The notes under the pieces were generated by a model that was not told the origin of the DNA, searched no databases, and saw only the letters and a list, made by a program, of their open reading frames with translations. A program made the translations under genes and the position numbers. This document shows, piece after piece, positions 27,855-36,589 of a stretch of DNA of 64,000 nt. The DNA is from Chryseobacterium aahli. Lineage in GTDB: Bacteria > Bacteroidota > Bacteroidia > Flavobacteriales > Weeksellaceae. Each line of letters opens with the position of its first letter. Position 1 is the first letter of the stretch. The stretch covers positions 186,001-250,000 of the forward strand of contig NZ_JALDNB010000008.1 in assembly GCF_022699665.1 (NCBI RefSeq). Direction: 5' to 3'.

Positions 27855-28883
27855 TTAATGCTTTTTATTCACATAATTCAGAATCATCTGATTAAATTCT
27901 TCTTTCTTATCAATAACGACATTAATTGGCCAGTAATAAACCATATCACGCAGATAATCAAAAGTTTTCAGTCGTACATAATCTTTTTCAGTAGTCAGAA
28001 TTAATTTGTACTCGCCCAGTTTTTTGTATTCTGCAACAATGTTTTTAATATCTGCATCAGAGAAATTGTGGTGGTCTCTGAATTTGAGATGTTTCACTTT
28101 CTGAGAAAATTTAGACAAATGATTTAGCAAGGGTTTTGGGTTGGCAATACCTGTGATAAGCAGAATGTCATAATAACTGAGATTATTATCCGGCAGCATT
28201 TTCTCTCTTGAATATACGTTTTCATCATATCCAATCGATGAGAAAAATACTTTCTGATTATGAGCCGGTCGTATTCTTGAGATGTAATATTGTTTGGTTT
28301 CTTCCGTCAATTCATCTGGACATTTGCTGACCATAATAATATCTGCACGGCTTGCTCCTGCTCTGGATTCTCTTAAATCTCCGGCTGGAAGAAGATGATC
28401 TTTAAAATAAGGGTCATTAAAGTCAGTCATCAGAATATTAAATCCGGCTTTGATGGCTCTGTGCTGCATGGCATCATCGAGGATCAGAACATCAAGATCC
28501 ATATCATCGATTACCTTTTTTGCTCCGGGAACACGATCTTCAGAAACTGCAATTACAAAACGGTTTTTGAAACGTTCAAATAACTGCATCGCCTCGTCAC
28601 CTACTGTTTTGTAGTTGCTGTCGTAATTGGTAACATCATATCCTTTGGTTAGTCTTCCATAGCCACGGGAAAGCACACCGGTTCTGTAATATTTAGATAA
28701 AGATTTAGCCAAATACATCACCATTGGCGATTTTCCGCTTCCGCCCACAGAAAGATTGCCGACATTGATAATCGGAGTCTTGAATTTCGTAGATTTAAAT
28801 ATTCCCAGATCATACATTGTGTTTCGGATGCCCGTCACCATGTGATAACCCAAAGAAAAAGGATAGAGATACCATCTTTTCAT
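27855..28883 (-). CDS. lpxK: Tetraacyldisaccharide 4'-kinase
   Basis: A 342-residue LpxK. It phosphorylates the 4' position of the lipid A disaccharide at the inner membrane. Seen are the N-terminal membrane-associated segment (WYLYPFSLGYHMVTGIRN), the P-loop VGGSGKS (46-52), the LSRGYGR motif, DEAMQLFER, DDAMQHR and the C-terminal TTEKDYVRL. Its ATG begins at or next to the predicted transcript start. Confidence 0.97.
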   Translation of the reverse strand: MKRWYLYPFSLGYHMVTGIRNTMYDLGIFKSTKFKTPIINVGNLSVGGSGKSPMVMYLAKSLSKYYRTGVLSRGYGRLTKGYDVTNYDSNYKTVGDEAMQLFERFKNRFVIAVSEDRVPGAKKVIDDMDLDVLILDDAMQHRAIKAGFNILMTDFNDPYFKDHLLPAGDLRESRAGASRADIIMVSKCPDELTEETKQYYISRIRPAHNQKVFFSSIGYDENVYSREKMLPDNNLSYYDILLITGIANPKPLLNHLSKFSQKVKHLKFRDHHNFSDADIKNIVAEYKKLGEYKLILTTEKDYVRLKTFDYLRDMVYYWPINVVIDKKEEFNQMILNYVNKKH

Positions 28884-28890
28884 ACGTCGA

Positions 28891-28898
28891 CAAAAATA
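28891..28898 (-). promoter_or_regulatory. -7 element of lpxK, suggesting a leaderless mRNA
   Basis: On the minus strand TATTTTTG fits TAnnTTTG and ends 7-8 nt before the lpxK ATG, so the message would have almost no 5' leader. The -33 box is unclear. Confidence 0.45.
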
Positions 28899-28987
28899 AG
28901 AATTTTATAGCCTATTTTATAGAATATGTCTATGATTTATCAACATTTATTTTAAAAAATCGGTTCTTAATTATTGTTTAATTAATT

Positions 28988-28995
28988 TATTTTTG
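28988..28995 (+). promoter_or_regulatory. Possible -7 element of truA
   Basis: TATTTTTG fits TAnnTTTG, about 90 bp before the truA start. No good -33 box is at the right spacing. Confidence 0.35.
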
Positions 28996-29086
28996 CAATA
29001 TTGTTTTTAAATCTGATTTTTAAAATAAGCAATTCAAAAAATCGAATAAGTTTGAAGGCAAAATCTACAATATAACATCTATTGCA

Positions 29087-29833
29087 TTGAGGTATTTTAT
29101 AGAATTTTCATACAACGGTAAAAATTATTTTGGCTATCAGATTCAGCCCAATGACATTTCTGTGCAGGAAGAATTGGAAAAAGCACTTTCCACCATTTTG
29201 CGGGAACCTATCAAGACGGTAGGAGCGGGAAGAACCGATACTGGCGTTCATGCAAAAAAGATGTTTGCGCATTTTGAAACCGAGCAAGTTTTAAGCGATC
29301 AGATTTTACATAAAGTCAATAGCTTTCTTCCGGCTAATATTTCAATTAAAAAAATTTTTAAAGTTAAAGATGATTTTCATGCACGTTTTGATGCAACTTT
29401 CAGAACGTATGAATATTACATTTCATTAGAAAAAAATCCTTTTACTCAGGATTCTGCATGGCAACTTTGGAGAAGAAATATTGATGTCAATAAAATGAAC
29501 GAAGCCTGTAAAATTCTTTTTGAATATGAAGATTTTACAAGTTTTGCGAAGCTTCACACTGACAACAAAACCAATCTCTGCAAAATGTATAAAGCAGAAT
29601 GGGAACAAAACGGAAGCGAACTAAAATTCACAGTTTCTGCCAATCGTTTCCTCAGAAATATGGTAAGAGCCATCGTAGGAACAATGATTGAAGTTGGTTC
29701 AGGAAAGATACAGCCGGAAGATGTAAGAAAAGTAATAGAAAACAAAAACCGAAATTCTGCAGGAGTTTCTGCGCCAGCTCATGCACTGTATTTGGTGGAT
29801 GTGGGGTATGGATTTGAAATAGAAAATAATTAA
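29087..29833 (+). CDS. truA: tRNA pseudouridine(38-40) synthase
   Basis: A 248-residue TruA. It has the N-terminal YNGKNYFGYQIQ, the catalytic Asp51 in GAGRTDTGVHA, FHARFDATFRTYEY, and the C-terminal RFLRNMVRAIVG. The start codon is TTG: no in-frame ATG precedes the conserved RYFIEFSYNG start. It probably forms a short operon with the small membrane protein and the regulator that follow. Confidence 0.96.
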   Translation: MRYFIEFSYNGKNYFGYQIQPNDISVQEELEKALSTILREPIKTVGAGRTDTGVHAKKMFAHFETEQVLSDQILHKVNSFLPANISIKKIFKVKDDFHARFDATFRTYEYYISLEKNPFTQDSAWQLWRRNIDVNKMNEACKILFEYEDFTSFAKLHTDNKTNLCKMYKAEWEQNGSELKFTVSANRFLRNMVRAIVGTMIEVGSGKIQPEDVRKVIENKNRNSAGVSAPAHALYLVDVGYGFEIENN

Positions 29834-29834
29834 A

Positions 29835-30161
29835 ATGATAGCATTTGTTATAGCAATAGCAGTTTTTAGGTTTTTTCAAAAGCTTGCTATACGTCATCAG
29901 AAAGTGCATTGGAAAGTCGGTTTTTTAGGAATGTCAGTTTTTCTGCTAGTTCAATACATTTGTATCTTTAGCTTTGAGTTTTTTACTAATTTTGGATTTG
30001 TTAAAACTGATGCTTCATCACTATTATTGTTTAGCTTTTTTGGATGGATAATTTCTACTCTTGTCGTTTTTTCTCTTTATCGTTTTCTATCTAAACACTG
30101 GACAATGATGGATAAATCAAAGATAGAATCTGATATTAATGATATTGGTACTAAAGAATAA
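29835..30161 (+). CDS. Small membrane protein of unknown function
   Basis: A 108-residue protein with about three hydrophobic spans (residues ~2-12, 28-50 and 63-85) and a charged C-terminal tail. The ATG is 1 bp after the truA stop, so it is co-transcribed. I recognise no family. Confidence 0.65.
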   Translation: MIAFVIAIAVFRFFQKLAIRHQKVHWKVGFLGMSVFLLVQYICIFSFEFFTNFGFVKTDASSLLLFSFFGWIISTLVVFSLYRFLSKHWTMMDKSKIESDINDIGTKE

Positions 30162-30178
30162 TAAAAAATAAACCTGCC

Positions 30179-30766
30179 ATGACCGAAATAGAAAAACTTG
30201 CCTTTGCACTCAATCATTTCGCCGGTCTTTCGGAAGAAGATTTTAAATTATCTGAGGATTTTTGGCATCCAAAAGAATACAAAAAAGGAGAGTTTTACAA
30301 TCTTTGGGCGACGGTTTGTACCTATTTTGGATTTATTGTTGATGGTGTTTTCCGTTCTTACACGATTGATGAGAAAACTGGGGAAGAAAAGAATGTTTTT
30401 CTCTATTCAGCCAACGGATTTGTGGTTTCTTTCAAAAGTTTTATCAATCAGATTCCTTGTGATTATCATACGCAGGCCTTGACCGATGCTACCATTATTT
30501 ACATTCGTTATACAGATTTAATTTCATTGTATCAGCAGTCGCATCAGTGGGAAAAATTTGGAAGACTTCTGGCGCAGGAAGCTTTTAATGTGACGATGAC
30601 AAGAATCGAAGGATTTATTTTAAAATCTCCGGAAGAGCGGTATTTAGATTTGATGAAGCAGCATCCTGATATTTTCAACAATGTTCCACTGTATCATATT
30701 TCCTCCTATTTAGGAATTCAGGGGCCGTCTTTGAGCAGGATAAGAAAAAGAATTTCAGGTAAGTAA
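30179..30766 (+). CDS. Crp/Fnr-like regulator (cyclic nucleotide-binding fold)
   Basis: A 195-residue protein with an N-terminal cNMP-binding-type beta-roll (GEFYNLWATVCTYFGFIVDGVFRSY, NVFLYSANGFVVSF) and a compact C-terminal HTH (SPEERYLDLMKQHP, YHISSYLGIQGPSLSRIRKRI). This layout is common for single-copy Crp-like regulators in Bacteroidota. It sits 17 bp behind the small membrane gene. Its target could be the alpha/beta hydrolase downstream, but no palindromic operator was found. Confidence 0.85.
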   Translation: MTEIEKLAFALNHFAGLSEEDFKLSEDFWHPKEYKKGEFYNLWATVCTYFGFIVDGVFRSYTIDEKTGEEKNVFLYSANGFVVSFKSFINQIPCDYHTQALTDATIIYIRYTDLISLYQQSHQWEKFGRLLAQEAFNVTMTRIEGFILKSPEERYLDLMKQHPDIFNNVPLYHISSYLGIQGPSLSRIRKRISGK

Positions 30767-30785
30767 TTTATTTCTTCCTGATTTT

Positions 30786-30900
30786 TTATTTGGGCAGCTT
30801 TTTCCGTCTTCCACTCCCGCTTTTTTGCCTCCGCTTTGCTCCGGCAAAAAGAGCTCCGTTCAAGCCGGGCTGCTGCAATTCGATGCTAAAAAAGACGATT
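30786..30900. repeat. Flavobacterial-type intergenic repeat
   Basis: A GC-richer block beginning TATTTGGGCAGC contains TTTTTGCC...GGCAAAAA (30822-30829 with 30843-30850) and ends at a GCTGC segment. It resembles a repeat seen after many flavobacterial genes, from memory. A TATTTGGGCGCC block at 14198 may be a relative. Confidence 0.5.
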
Positions 30901-30929
30901 AATAAGAATCAAGTGAAAATTTTCACAAT

Positions 30930-31035
30930 TTCAGAATAATGAAGTCTTTGTGGTCTTTGCTAAGTTTACGCCTTTGCGAACGAAAAATATTTTCAATAAT
31001 TTTTAAAAAAAACTTTGCACACTTTGCGTTAAAAA
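30930..31035. repeat. CTTTGCG-rich intergenic repeat
   Basis: Repeated CTTTG/CTTTGCG words (around 30950-30980 and 31010-31030) within an AT-rich spacer fill the rest of this 376-bp gap. No ORF and no clear promoter was found here. Confidence 0.35.
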
Positions 31036-31142
31036 TAATATTCAAATAAAATTTAAACCTACTGTTACGATTTTAACCAAAGTTAAAATTATCCTCAATT
31101 TATCTGCGCAACTTTGTCTCATAATTTAAAACAATATTTATT

Positions 31143-31913
31143 ATGAAAACAAAAACGATCGTATTGATTCACGGGTTATTCGTAAACAATACAAGCTGGA
31201 AAAATTGGAAAACTTATTTTGAAGCACAAGGTTACACCGTGCACACTCCGTCAAATCCCGGACACGACGGAAATCCAATTGATCTAAAGAAAAACATTCC
31301 TTCAGAACTGAAAAATGTTGGCTTTGATGACACGGTACAAAATTTAGTAAAATTCATCGACACCCTTCCTGAAAAACCAATCGTTATCGGTCATTCATTT
31401 GGTGGATTGATGGTACAAAAACTGATTGATATGGGAAAAGCAGTTGCTGGTGTAAGCATTGACGGTGCTCCACCAAAAAATGTAATGGCACCTTTTTCTA
31501 CCGTAAAAGTTGTCTGGCCTGTTGTGAATTTCTTCAAAGGAAACTCTGCATTTTTGGGATCTAAAGAATGGTATCACAAAGCTTTCTTCAATAATTATTC
31601 TAAAGAAGAAAGCGACAAATTGTACGAAACTGTTGCGGCTCCCGAAAGCAGAAAATTAGCAAGAGATCCGCTTTTCAAATCTTCAGCAAAATTAGATTTA
31701 AACAAACCTCACGAACCGTTATTATTTATCGCAGGCTCCAACGACAATATTTTTCCTGCAGAATTTTCGAGAAAAATTGCCAATGCTTACAAAGATGAGA
31801 AAAGTATTGTTGATTTTAAAGAATTTGAGGGTAGAAGCCATTTTATTGCCGGAGAAAAGGGTTGGGAAGAAGTTGCAGAATATGTTTTGAACTGGTTGAG
31901 AAAACTGGCTTAA
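31143..31913 (+). CDS. Alpha/beta hydrolase
   Basis: A 256-residue cytoplasmic alpha/beta hydrolase. It has an N-terminal LIHGLFVNNTSW oxyanion segment, the nucleophile elbow GHSFGG (Ser85), the Asp in FIAGSNDNIFP and the His in FEGRSHFIAG. The substrate is unknown. It stands alone. Confidence 0.92.
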   Translation: MKTKTIVLIHGLFVNNTSWKNWKTYFEAQGYTVHTPSNPGHDGNPIDLKKNIPSELKNVGFDDTVQNLVKFIDTLPEKPIVIGHSFGGLMVQKLIDMGKAVAGVSIDGAPPKNVMAPFSTVKVVWPVVNFFKGNSAFLGSKEWYHKAFFNNYSKEESDKLYETVAAPESRKLARDPLFKSSAKLDLNKPHEPLLFIAGSNDNIFPAEFSRKIANAYKDEKSIVDFKEFEGRSHFIAGEKGWEEVAEYVLNWLRKLA

Positions 31914-31995
31914 TATTTATTTGCTCAATAACAGGAATCAGAAATTTTCTATGACTATTTGATAGAGTTGTAAAGGCTGTAAAATTTTAAAGCCG

Positions 31996-32003
31996 TATTT
32001 TTG
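31996..32003 (+). promoter_or_regulatory. -7 element of ABC exporter gene
   Basis: TATTTTTG fits TAnnTTTG, 42 bp before the ATG. The nearest TTG lies 25 nt upstream, longer than ideal. Confidence 0.4.
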
Positions 32004-32044
32004 CAGAGAATTTTTCAAATTAATTCTTTACGTCAATTCTATAA

Positions 32045-33796
32045 ATGAAAAAACAAGATACCTGGGCAATTGTAAAAAGGCTTTTCTTCATCGGTATGAA
32101 GTTTCGTTCCTGGTTTATTTTTACCCTGATTATTTCTATCATATTATCGATCGTTTCTACTTACAGACCTTATCTTACAATGCAGATTGTGGATAATGAC
32201 ATTACGAAACTGAAAGATAAAGCCTTGATGATGAAGCATATTTATGGCTTAGTCGGGTTGGTTTTTGCGGAAACGATTTTAAATTTCTTTTTGGTTTATT
32301 TTTCCAATTATATATCGCAGAATGTCATCAGAGATATTCGTGAAAGGCTGTATAATAAACTGATTTATTTCAGAACGGCTTTCTTTGATAAAACCCCGAT
32401 TGGTCAGCTGGTAACACGTGCCGTTGGTGATGTCGAAACGATTGCTACCGTTTATACAGATGGTTTTTTAATGGTTTTCGGAGATGTTTTAAGAATTATT
32501 TTTGTGCTCTTCATGATGTTTCAGGTGGATGTACATCTGAGTTATATTTCTTTGGCAATCTTACCTTTAATGGTCGTGATTACAAGATTTTTCCAGAAAA
32601 GACTGAAGAAAGCTTTTGGGGATGAAAGAACCTGGACTTCCAATCAGAACTCTTTTGTACAGGAAAGACTTGCCGGGATGCCGATTATACAGGTTTTTAA
32701 CAGACAACAGGCTGAATTTAAAAAGTTTGATGATATCAATATTACTTTAAAAAGTGCTTTATTGAAAACTGTTTTCATCTTCTCACTGTTTTTTCCTGTA
32801 GTTGAATTAATCTCTTCACTTTTCATTGGTTTTGTGCTTTTTTACGGCGGTTATATTACCATCAGTGCGGGAGTTGTGATTGCGTTTATTCAGTTTATTT
32901 CGATGTTGATTCGTCCTTTGCGACAGATTGCAGATCGTTTTAACAACATTCAGCGTGGAATTGTAGGCGCAGAAAGAGTTTTAGGCATTATGGATGAAGA
33001 TTATGCCATGCCAAACGATGGTAAGGTTTCTAAAGACCATTTCGACGGAAAAATAGAATTCAAAGATGTACGTTTCGCTTATGATGACAAGCAGGAAGTT
33101 TTAAAAGGAATTGATTTTAAAGTAAATCCGGGAGAAACTGTAGCCATCGTCGGGGCAACCGGAGCGGGTAAGTCTACAATTATCAGCCTGATTACAAGGT
33201 TATACGATATTAATTCAGGTGAAATTTATATTGACGATGTTGAACTGAAAGATTACGAACTGTATAATCTGAGAAGTCACATTGGTGTTGTTTTGCAGGA
33301 TGTCTTCTTGTTCCACGGAAGTATTTTTGAAAATCTTTCGTTTGGAGATGACAGCGTGACTTTAGAAAAAATAAAAGCCGGCGCAAAGGAAATTGAAGTC
33401 GATGATTTTATCGAAAGTCTTCCCGGCGGTTATGAATATGTGGTGAGCGAAAGAGGTTCTTCCATTTCACTTGGACAAAGACAATTGTTGTCATTTTTAA
33501 GAGCTTATTTATCTGATCCCAAAATCCTGATTTTAGATGAAGCAACTTCATCAATTGATCATGAAAGCGAAAAACTGATTCAAAGAGCAACTGAAAAAAT
33601 TACTAAAAACAGAACTTCAATCATTATCGCACACCGACTTTCAACTATCGAAAAAGCTGATAAAATCATCGTGATGGATCATGGGAAAATCGTTGAAGAA
33701 GGAAAGCATCTTGAACTTCTCGCTAATAACGGTTATTATTCAACCTTGTACAAAGCGCAGCTGAGACACGAAATTGAAGTTGAGGAAAAGATTTAA
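32045..33796 (+). CDS. ABC exporter, fused permease and ATPase (MsbA/MdlB-like)
   Basis: A 583-residue half-transporter. Six membrane spans occupy residues ~20-300 (type IV exporter fold; RDIRERLYNKLI, FFDKTPIGQLVTRAVGDVE). The ATPase follows, with Walker A GATGAGKST (~369-377), signature SLGQRQ (~473), Walker B ILILDEATSSID and the H-loop IIAHRLSTI. It probably works as a homodimer exporting lipid or drug; the substrate is unknown. Confidence 0.95.
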   Translation: MKKQDTWAIVKRLFFIGMKFRSWFIFTLIISIILSIVSTYRPYLTMQIVDNDITKLKDKALMMKHIYGLVGLVFAETILNFFLVYFSNYISQNVIRDIRERLYNKLIYFRTAFFDKTPIGQLVTRAVGDVETIATVYTDGFLMVFGDVLRIIFVLFMMFQVDVHLSYISLAILPLMVVITRFFQKRLKKAFGDERTWTSNQNSFVQERLAGMPIIQVFNRQQAEFKKFDDINITLKSALLKTVFIFSLFFPVVELISSLFIGFVLFYGGYITISAGVVIAFIQFISMLIRPLRQIADRFNNIQRGIVGAERVLGIMDEDYAMPNDGKVSKDHFDGKIEFKDVRFAYDDKQEVLKGIDFKVNPGETVAIVGATGAGKSTIISLITRLYDINSGEIYIDDVELKDYELYNLRSHIGVVLQDVFLFHGSIFENLSFGDDSVTLEKIKAGAKEIEVDDFIESLPGGYEYVVSERGSSISLGQRQLLSFLRAYLSDPKILILDEATSSIDHESEKLIQRATEKITKNRTSIIIAHRLSTIEKADKIIVMDHGKIVEEGKHLELLANNGYYSTLYKAQLRHEIEVEEKI

Positions 33797-33802
33797 TTTA
33801 AA

Positions 33803-34144
33803 TTATAAGCCGTAAGGAATAAATCCGAGGTCTTTTCGCCATGTATCTCCATATTTTTCAGTAAGAGATTTGGCGATAAGCTGGTTGTTTTCTTTGGCTT
33901 TCTGAGATTGAAATTGGCTGATGACGCAGTTCTGATAAATGACTGAAATGCCATATTTTTTTCTGAATTCATCGTGATTTCTTGACATGATCCCAAACTG
34001 CATAAAATGAGGAGAATTTTCATCAGGTAAAACCCTTTCGCTCTTTGCTGTACTTGTTTTAATGTTGTCAGATTTATTCTGTGTGTGTTTTTGCGCAAAA
34101 ATAGAACCTGAAACGGTCAGTAAAATCAAAACTAGAATTTTCAT
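33803..34144 (-). CDS. Exported FEKKY-like domain protein
   Basis: A 113-residue exported protein (signal MKILVLILLTVSGSIFAQ). The mature part resembles the FEKKY domain of Bacteroidota: HDEFRKKYGISVIYQNCVIS, then NNQLIAKSLTEKYGDTWRKDLGF and a GL end. Function unknown. It converges on the ABC exporter gene. Confidence 0.75.
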   Translation of the reverse strand: MKILVLILLTVSGSIFAQKHTQNKSDNIKTSTAKSERVLPDENSPHFMQFGIMSRNHDEFRKKYGISVIYQNCVISQFQSQKAKENNQLIAKSLTEKYGDTWRKDLGFIPYGL

Positions 34145-34253
34145 GGCTTAAAATGTATTTGCTTATTTGATTGCAAATTGTTTTAAGAGTTAAATTTAAA
34201 AATCACTTTTAATAGATATTTCTTAAAAACATAATAAATTTAGACTCGAAAAT

Positions 34254-35147
34254 TTATTCAATATCATATTCTTTTTCCAGAATCTTTTTAAATTCTTCTT
34301 TTGTGACCCCTTGTTTAGAAGAGAAATCCATATCCATTAAATATTCATCAACATAATATTTATCTTCACCATAAATCTGATCGACGATATCCTGAAGATA
34401 AAGCTGTTCCACATCAATCTTGTATACTTTATTATCTCTAATATCTAATGAAATTGATTGAAGTTCATTTTGATGAAATAGTATTTTCTCATTAATCTCT
34501 AAGCTGTAGTTTTTAGAATGATCTACTATAGGGCTGCTAAACAAGAGTAGAATTGAAGGAATGATCAAAGCAGCCATCAAATTCCATGAAGCATGATAAA
34601 TGAATCCGTAATAAAAATTGATTCTCACCCGAATATAGCTGAGTACAAATCCGCCAGACAATTGACTCAAAAGTATTAGTGGCGATAGAATATAAAATGT
34701 TATGGAGTCATTATAATAATTACTGGCATGTACAAGACCGAATGCAATACTCATTGCGTATACCAGATAAGGAAAATATCGATTCCATTTTTCTCGGCTG
34801 ATCTTCTTTGCAAAAAATGAATGATACCTTAAAACAGATCTGAACATGATTTCTTCTAAAAAAGGAACTATAAGAACCATCAGTAAAATGATTGCATAGA
34901 TTGTATTGAAACGATAATCTAAACTCGGAGTTTTTATCGTTATGAATTTATCAATCAGATAATTAATAGGTAAAACAATGATTAAAGTAAATAATAATTC
35001 TAAAATTAAAAGTTTAAAAATTAAAGAAAATCTATTTTTAATAGAAAGATGAATCTGTTGATCGTTGGGTTTCTTTAAAAAATTAAAAAAGTCATTAAGA
35101 ATCGACTTGGTGTTTGCGTTATACATGCTTATTATTTTCCTAATCAT
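34254..35147 (-). CDS. CPBP family intramembrane metalloprotease
   Basis: A 297-residue membrane protein with several hydrophobic spans and the CPBP (Abi/Rce1) motifs EEIMFRSVLR, the later FGLVHASNY, and HASWNL near the end of the domain. The C-terminal ~90 residues are soluble and acidic. An alternative start is the ATG at 35126. CPBP proteins include prenyl-protein proteases and bacteriocin-immunity proteins. The 271 bp upstream contain no recognised element. Confidence 0.85.
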   Translation of the reverse strand: MIRKIISMYNANTKSILNDFFNFLKKPNDQQIHLSIKNRFSLIFKLLILELLFTLIIVLPINYLIDKFITIKTPSLDYRFNTIYAIILLMVLIVPFLEEIMFRSVLRYHSFFAKKISREKWNRYFPYLVYAMSIAFGLVHASNYYNDSITFYILSPLILLSQLSGGFVLSYIRVRINFYYGFIYHASWNLMAALIIPSILLLFSSPIVDHSKNYSLEINEKILFHQNELQSISLDIRDNKVYKIDVEQLYLQDIVDQIYGEDKYYVDEYLMDMDFSSKQGVTKEEFKKILEKEYDIE

Positions 35148-35418
35148 TAGTGCTCAGAATTATGGTTTTGTTACAACAGAAAATCCCTTTATTATTAAGT
35201 TTGTTAACATTTAGTTCATATTGAATTCACTTTAAATTAATAACTATACAGTTAGGTATAGTTTTTGTTATTTAGAATAAATGTAAAAATTATCGAAAAC
35301 CCTATGGTTATTTCAAAGTAAATTACTAAATTTATTAAAAATTTAACCATCTGTTGAAATTAATAGGGGTTAGTTTGATAATTGTTGATGATTTTTTAAC
35401 TTAAACCAAAATATAAAG

Positions 35419-35631
35419 ATGAATAATATCCAAGACGAATTTCAAGTCTTAAAAGAAGAATTAAAGAAATTGAACATTGATGTTGAAAAAGTGGTAAAAG
35501 TAGGAAATGGAAGTATGGATTTCCATGAAGTCTTTTACAGATCCCCACGATATGATGATGTGAGAACAGTATATGTGCAGCGTCACACGCTCGATCATCT
35601 TATTGAAAAATTTAAAGATGCCTATAAATAA
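35419..35631 (+). CDS. Small hypothetical protein
   Basis: A 70-residue charged protein with N-terminal helices (DEFQVLKEELKKLNIDVEKV) and a C-terminal helix (HTLDHLIEKFKDAYK). It has its own terminator. No family is recognised. Confidence 0.65.
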   Translation: MNNIQDEFQVLKEELKKLNIDVEKVVKVGNGSMDFHEVFYRSPRYDDVRTVYVQRHTLDHLIEKFKDAYK

Positions 35632-35666
35632 AAAATACCGTTCACAATTTGTGAACGGTATTTTTT
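35631..35666. terminator. Bidirectional terminator
   Basis: A 17-bp perfect stem (AAAAATACCGTTCACAA and its complement) has a single-base centre, with A-tract and T-tract on either side. It serves both converging genes. Confidence 0.85.
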
Positions 35667-35680
35667 ATCTTGATGATTGA

Positions 35681-36445
35681 TTAAAATCTGTATCCCAAGG
35701 AAAATCCGCTTCTGAAACCGGCCCAAGGACCATCAACTTTGATTCTTGCACCATTTGAATTGGTTTCTACGGTATAATCTACAAAAGGAATATCTAGGTT
35801 TTCAATCTCTCTCTTTAGCTCAGCCTGCATTTCCGGAGTAAGAAAAATATCGCTCGTTAAACTAAAATCTCCTTTGCCTGACCCATAATGTGCACCGGCA
35901 ATCCAAAAGTCTAGCACAAAACTATGCTGTTTGTTTAGAAAAAACTGGGCACCAACCATCAGTCCGCCACTGTTTCCTTTAGCATCTCCCAAACCTTTCA
36001 GCGGAATTGGTAGAGTAGTTCCGAAAGCGGTATAGTCATAAGTATAATCAAATGTATTGGTTGAAACTTTTGAGTAGCGGTAGTAGGGAGCGAAGTAAAA
36101 TCCTTTTCCGTAGCCTTCACCGATGTAGAATCTTGGTTCGATGGTAAAGTTGGTCGCTTTAATTTTTAAATTCTGAAAATCTTTTTCATCTTCTTCACTC
36201 AAAAAAGCATTCATGAACGGTACTTTACCTTCTGCGACTGTTCCGAAACCGACATTGATCGCAAACCAACGATTGATTGACCGCTCATAAGAAAGATTAA
36301 TGTTTCTGAAAGCATATCCGGTGATATTGGTTTTAATGATATTCATTTTATCTTCCGGAACGGTTTTTACCTCTGAACTAGTTATTTCCTGTGCATAGGC
36401 TCCCGAAATCATAAGAAGTGGAAGGAGAATGAGTAGTTTTTTCAT
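35681..36445 (-). CDS. Outer-membrane beta-barrel protein (DUF3575-like)
   Basis: A 254-residue exported protein (signal ending GAYAQ). The pattern IIKTNITGYAFRNINLSYERSINRWFAINVGFG, repeated amphipathic strands and the final aromatic SLGYRF indicate an outer-membrane barrel of the DUF3575 type. Function unknown. Confidence 0.85.
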   Translation of the reverse strand: MKKLLILLPLLMISGAYAQEITSSEVKTVPEDKMNIIKTNITGYAFRNINLSYERSINRWFAINVGFGTVAEGKVPFMNAFLSEEDEKDFQNLKIKATNFTIEPRFYIGEGYGKGFYFAPYYRYSKVSTNTFDYTYDYTAFGTTLPIPLKGLGDAKGNSGGLMVGAQFFLNKQHSFVLDFWIAGAHYGSGKGDFSLTSDIFLTPEMQAELKREIENLDIPFVDYTVETNSNGARIKVDGPWAGFRSGFSLGYRF

Positions 36446-36537
36446 GGCTTAAGATTTTTGATTTAAGTTAAATAAAATGCGACTTGGTTTTGTGAAATTT
36501 AAAAGAACATTAAATTACAATTTAGCTAAATCAAAAA

Positions 36538-36559
36538 CCGTTCTAAAAATTTAGAACGG
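36538..36559 (-). terminator. Terminator of T9SS protein gene
   Basis: CCGTTCTAAA-AA-TTTAGAACGG, followed on the minus strand by TTTTT. Confidence 0.85.
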
Positions 36560-36589
36560 CTTAATTTATTTTAAAATAATTAATAATAA

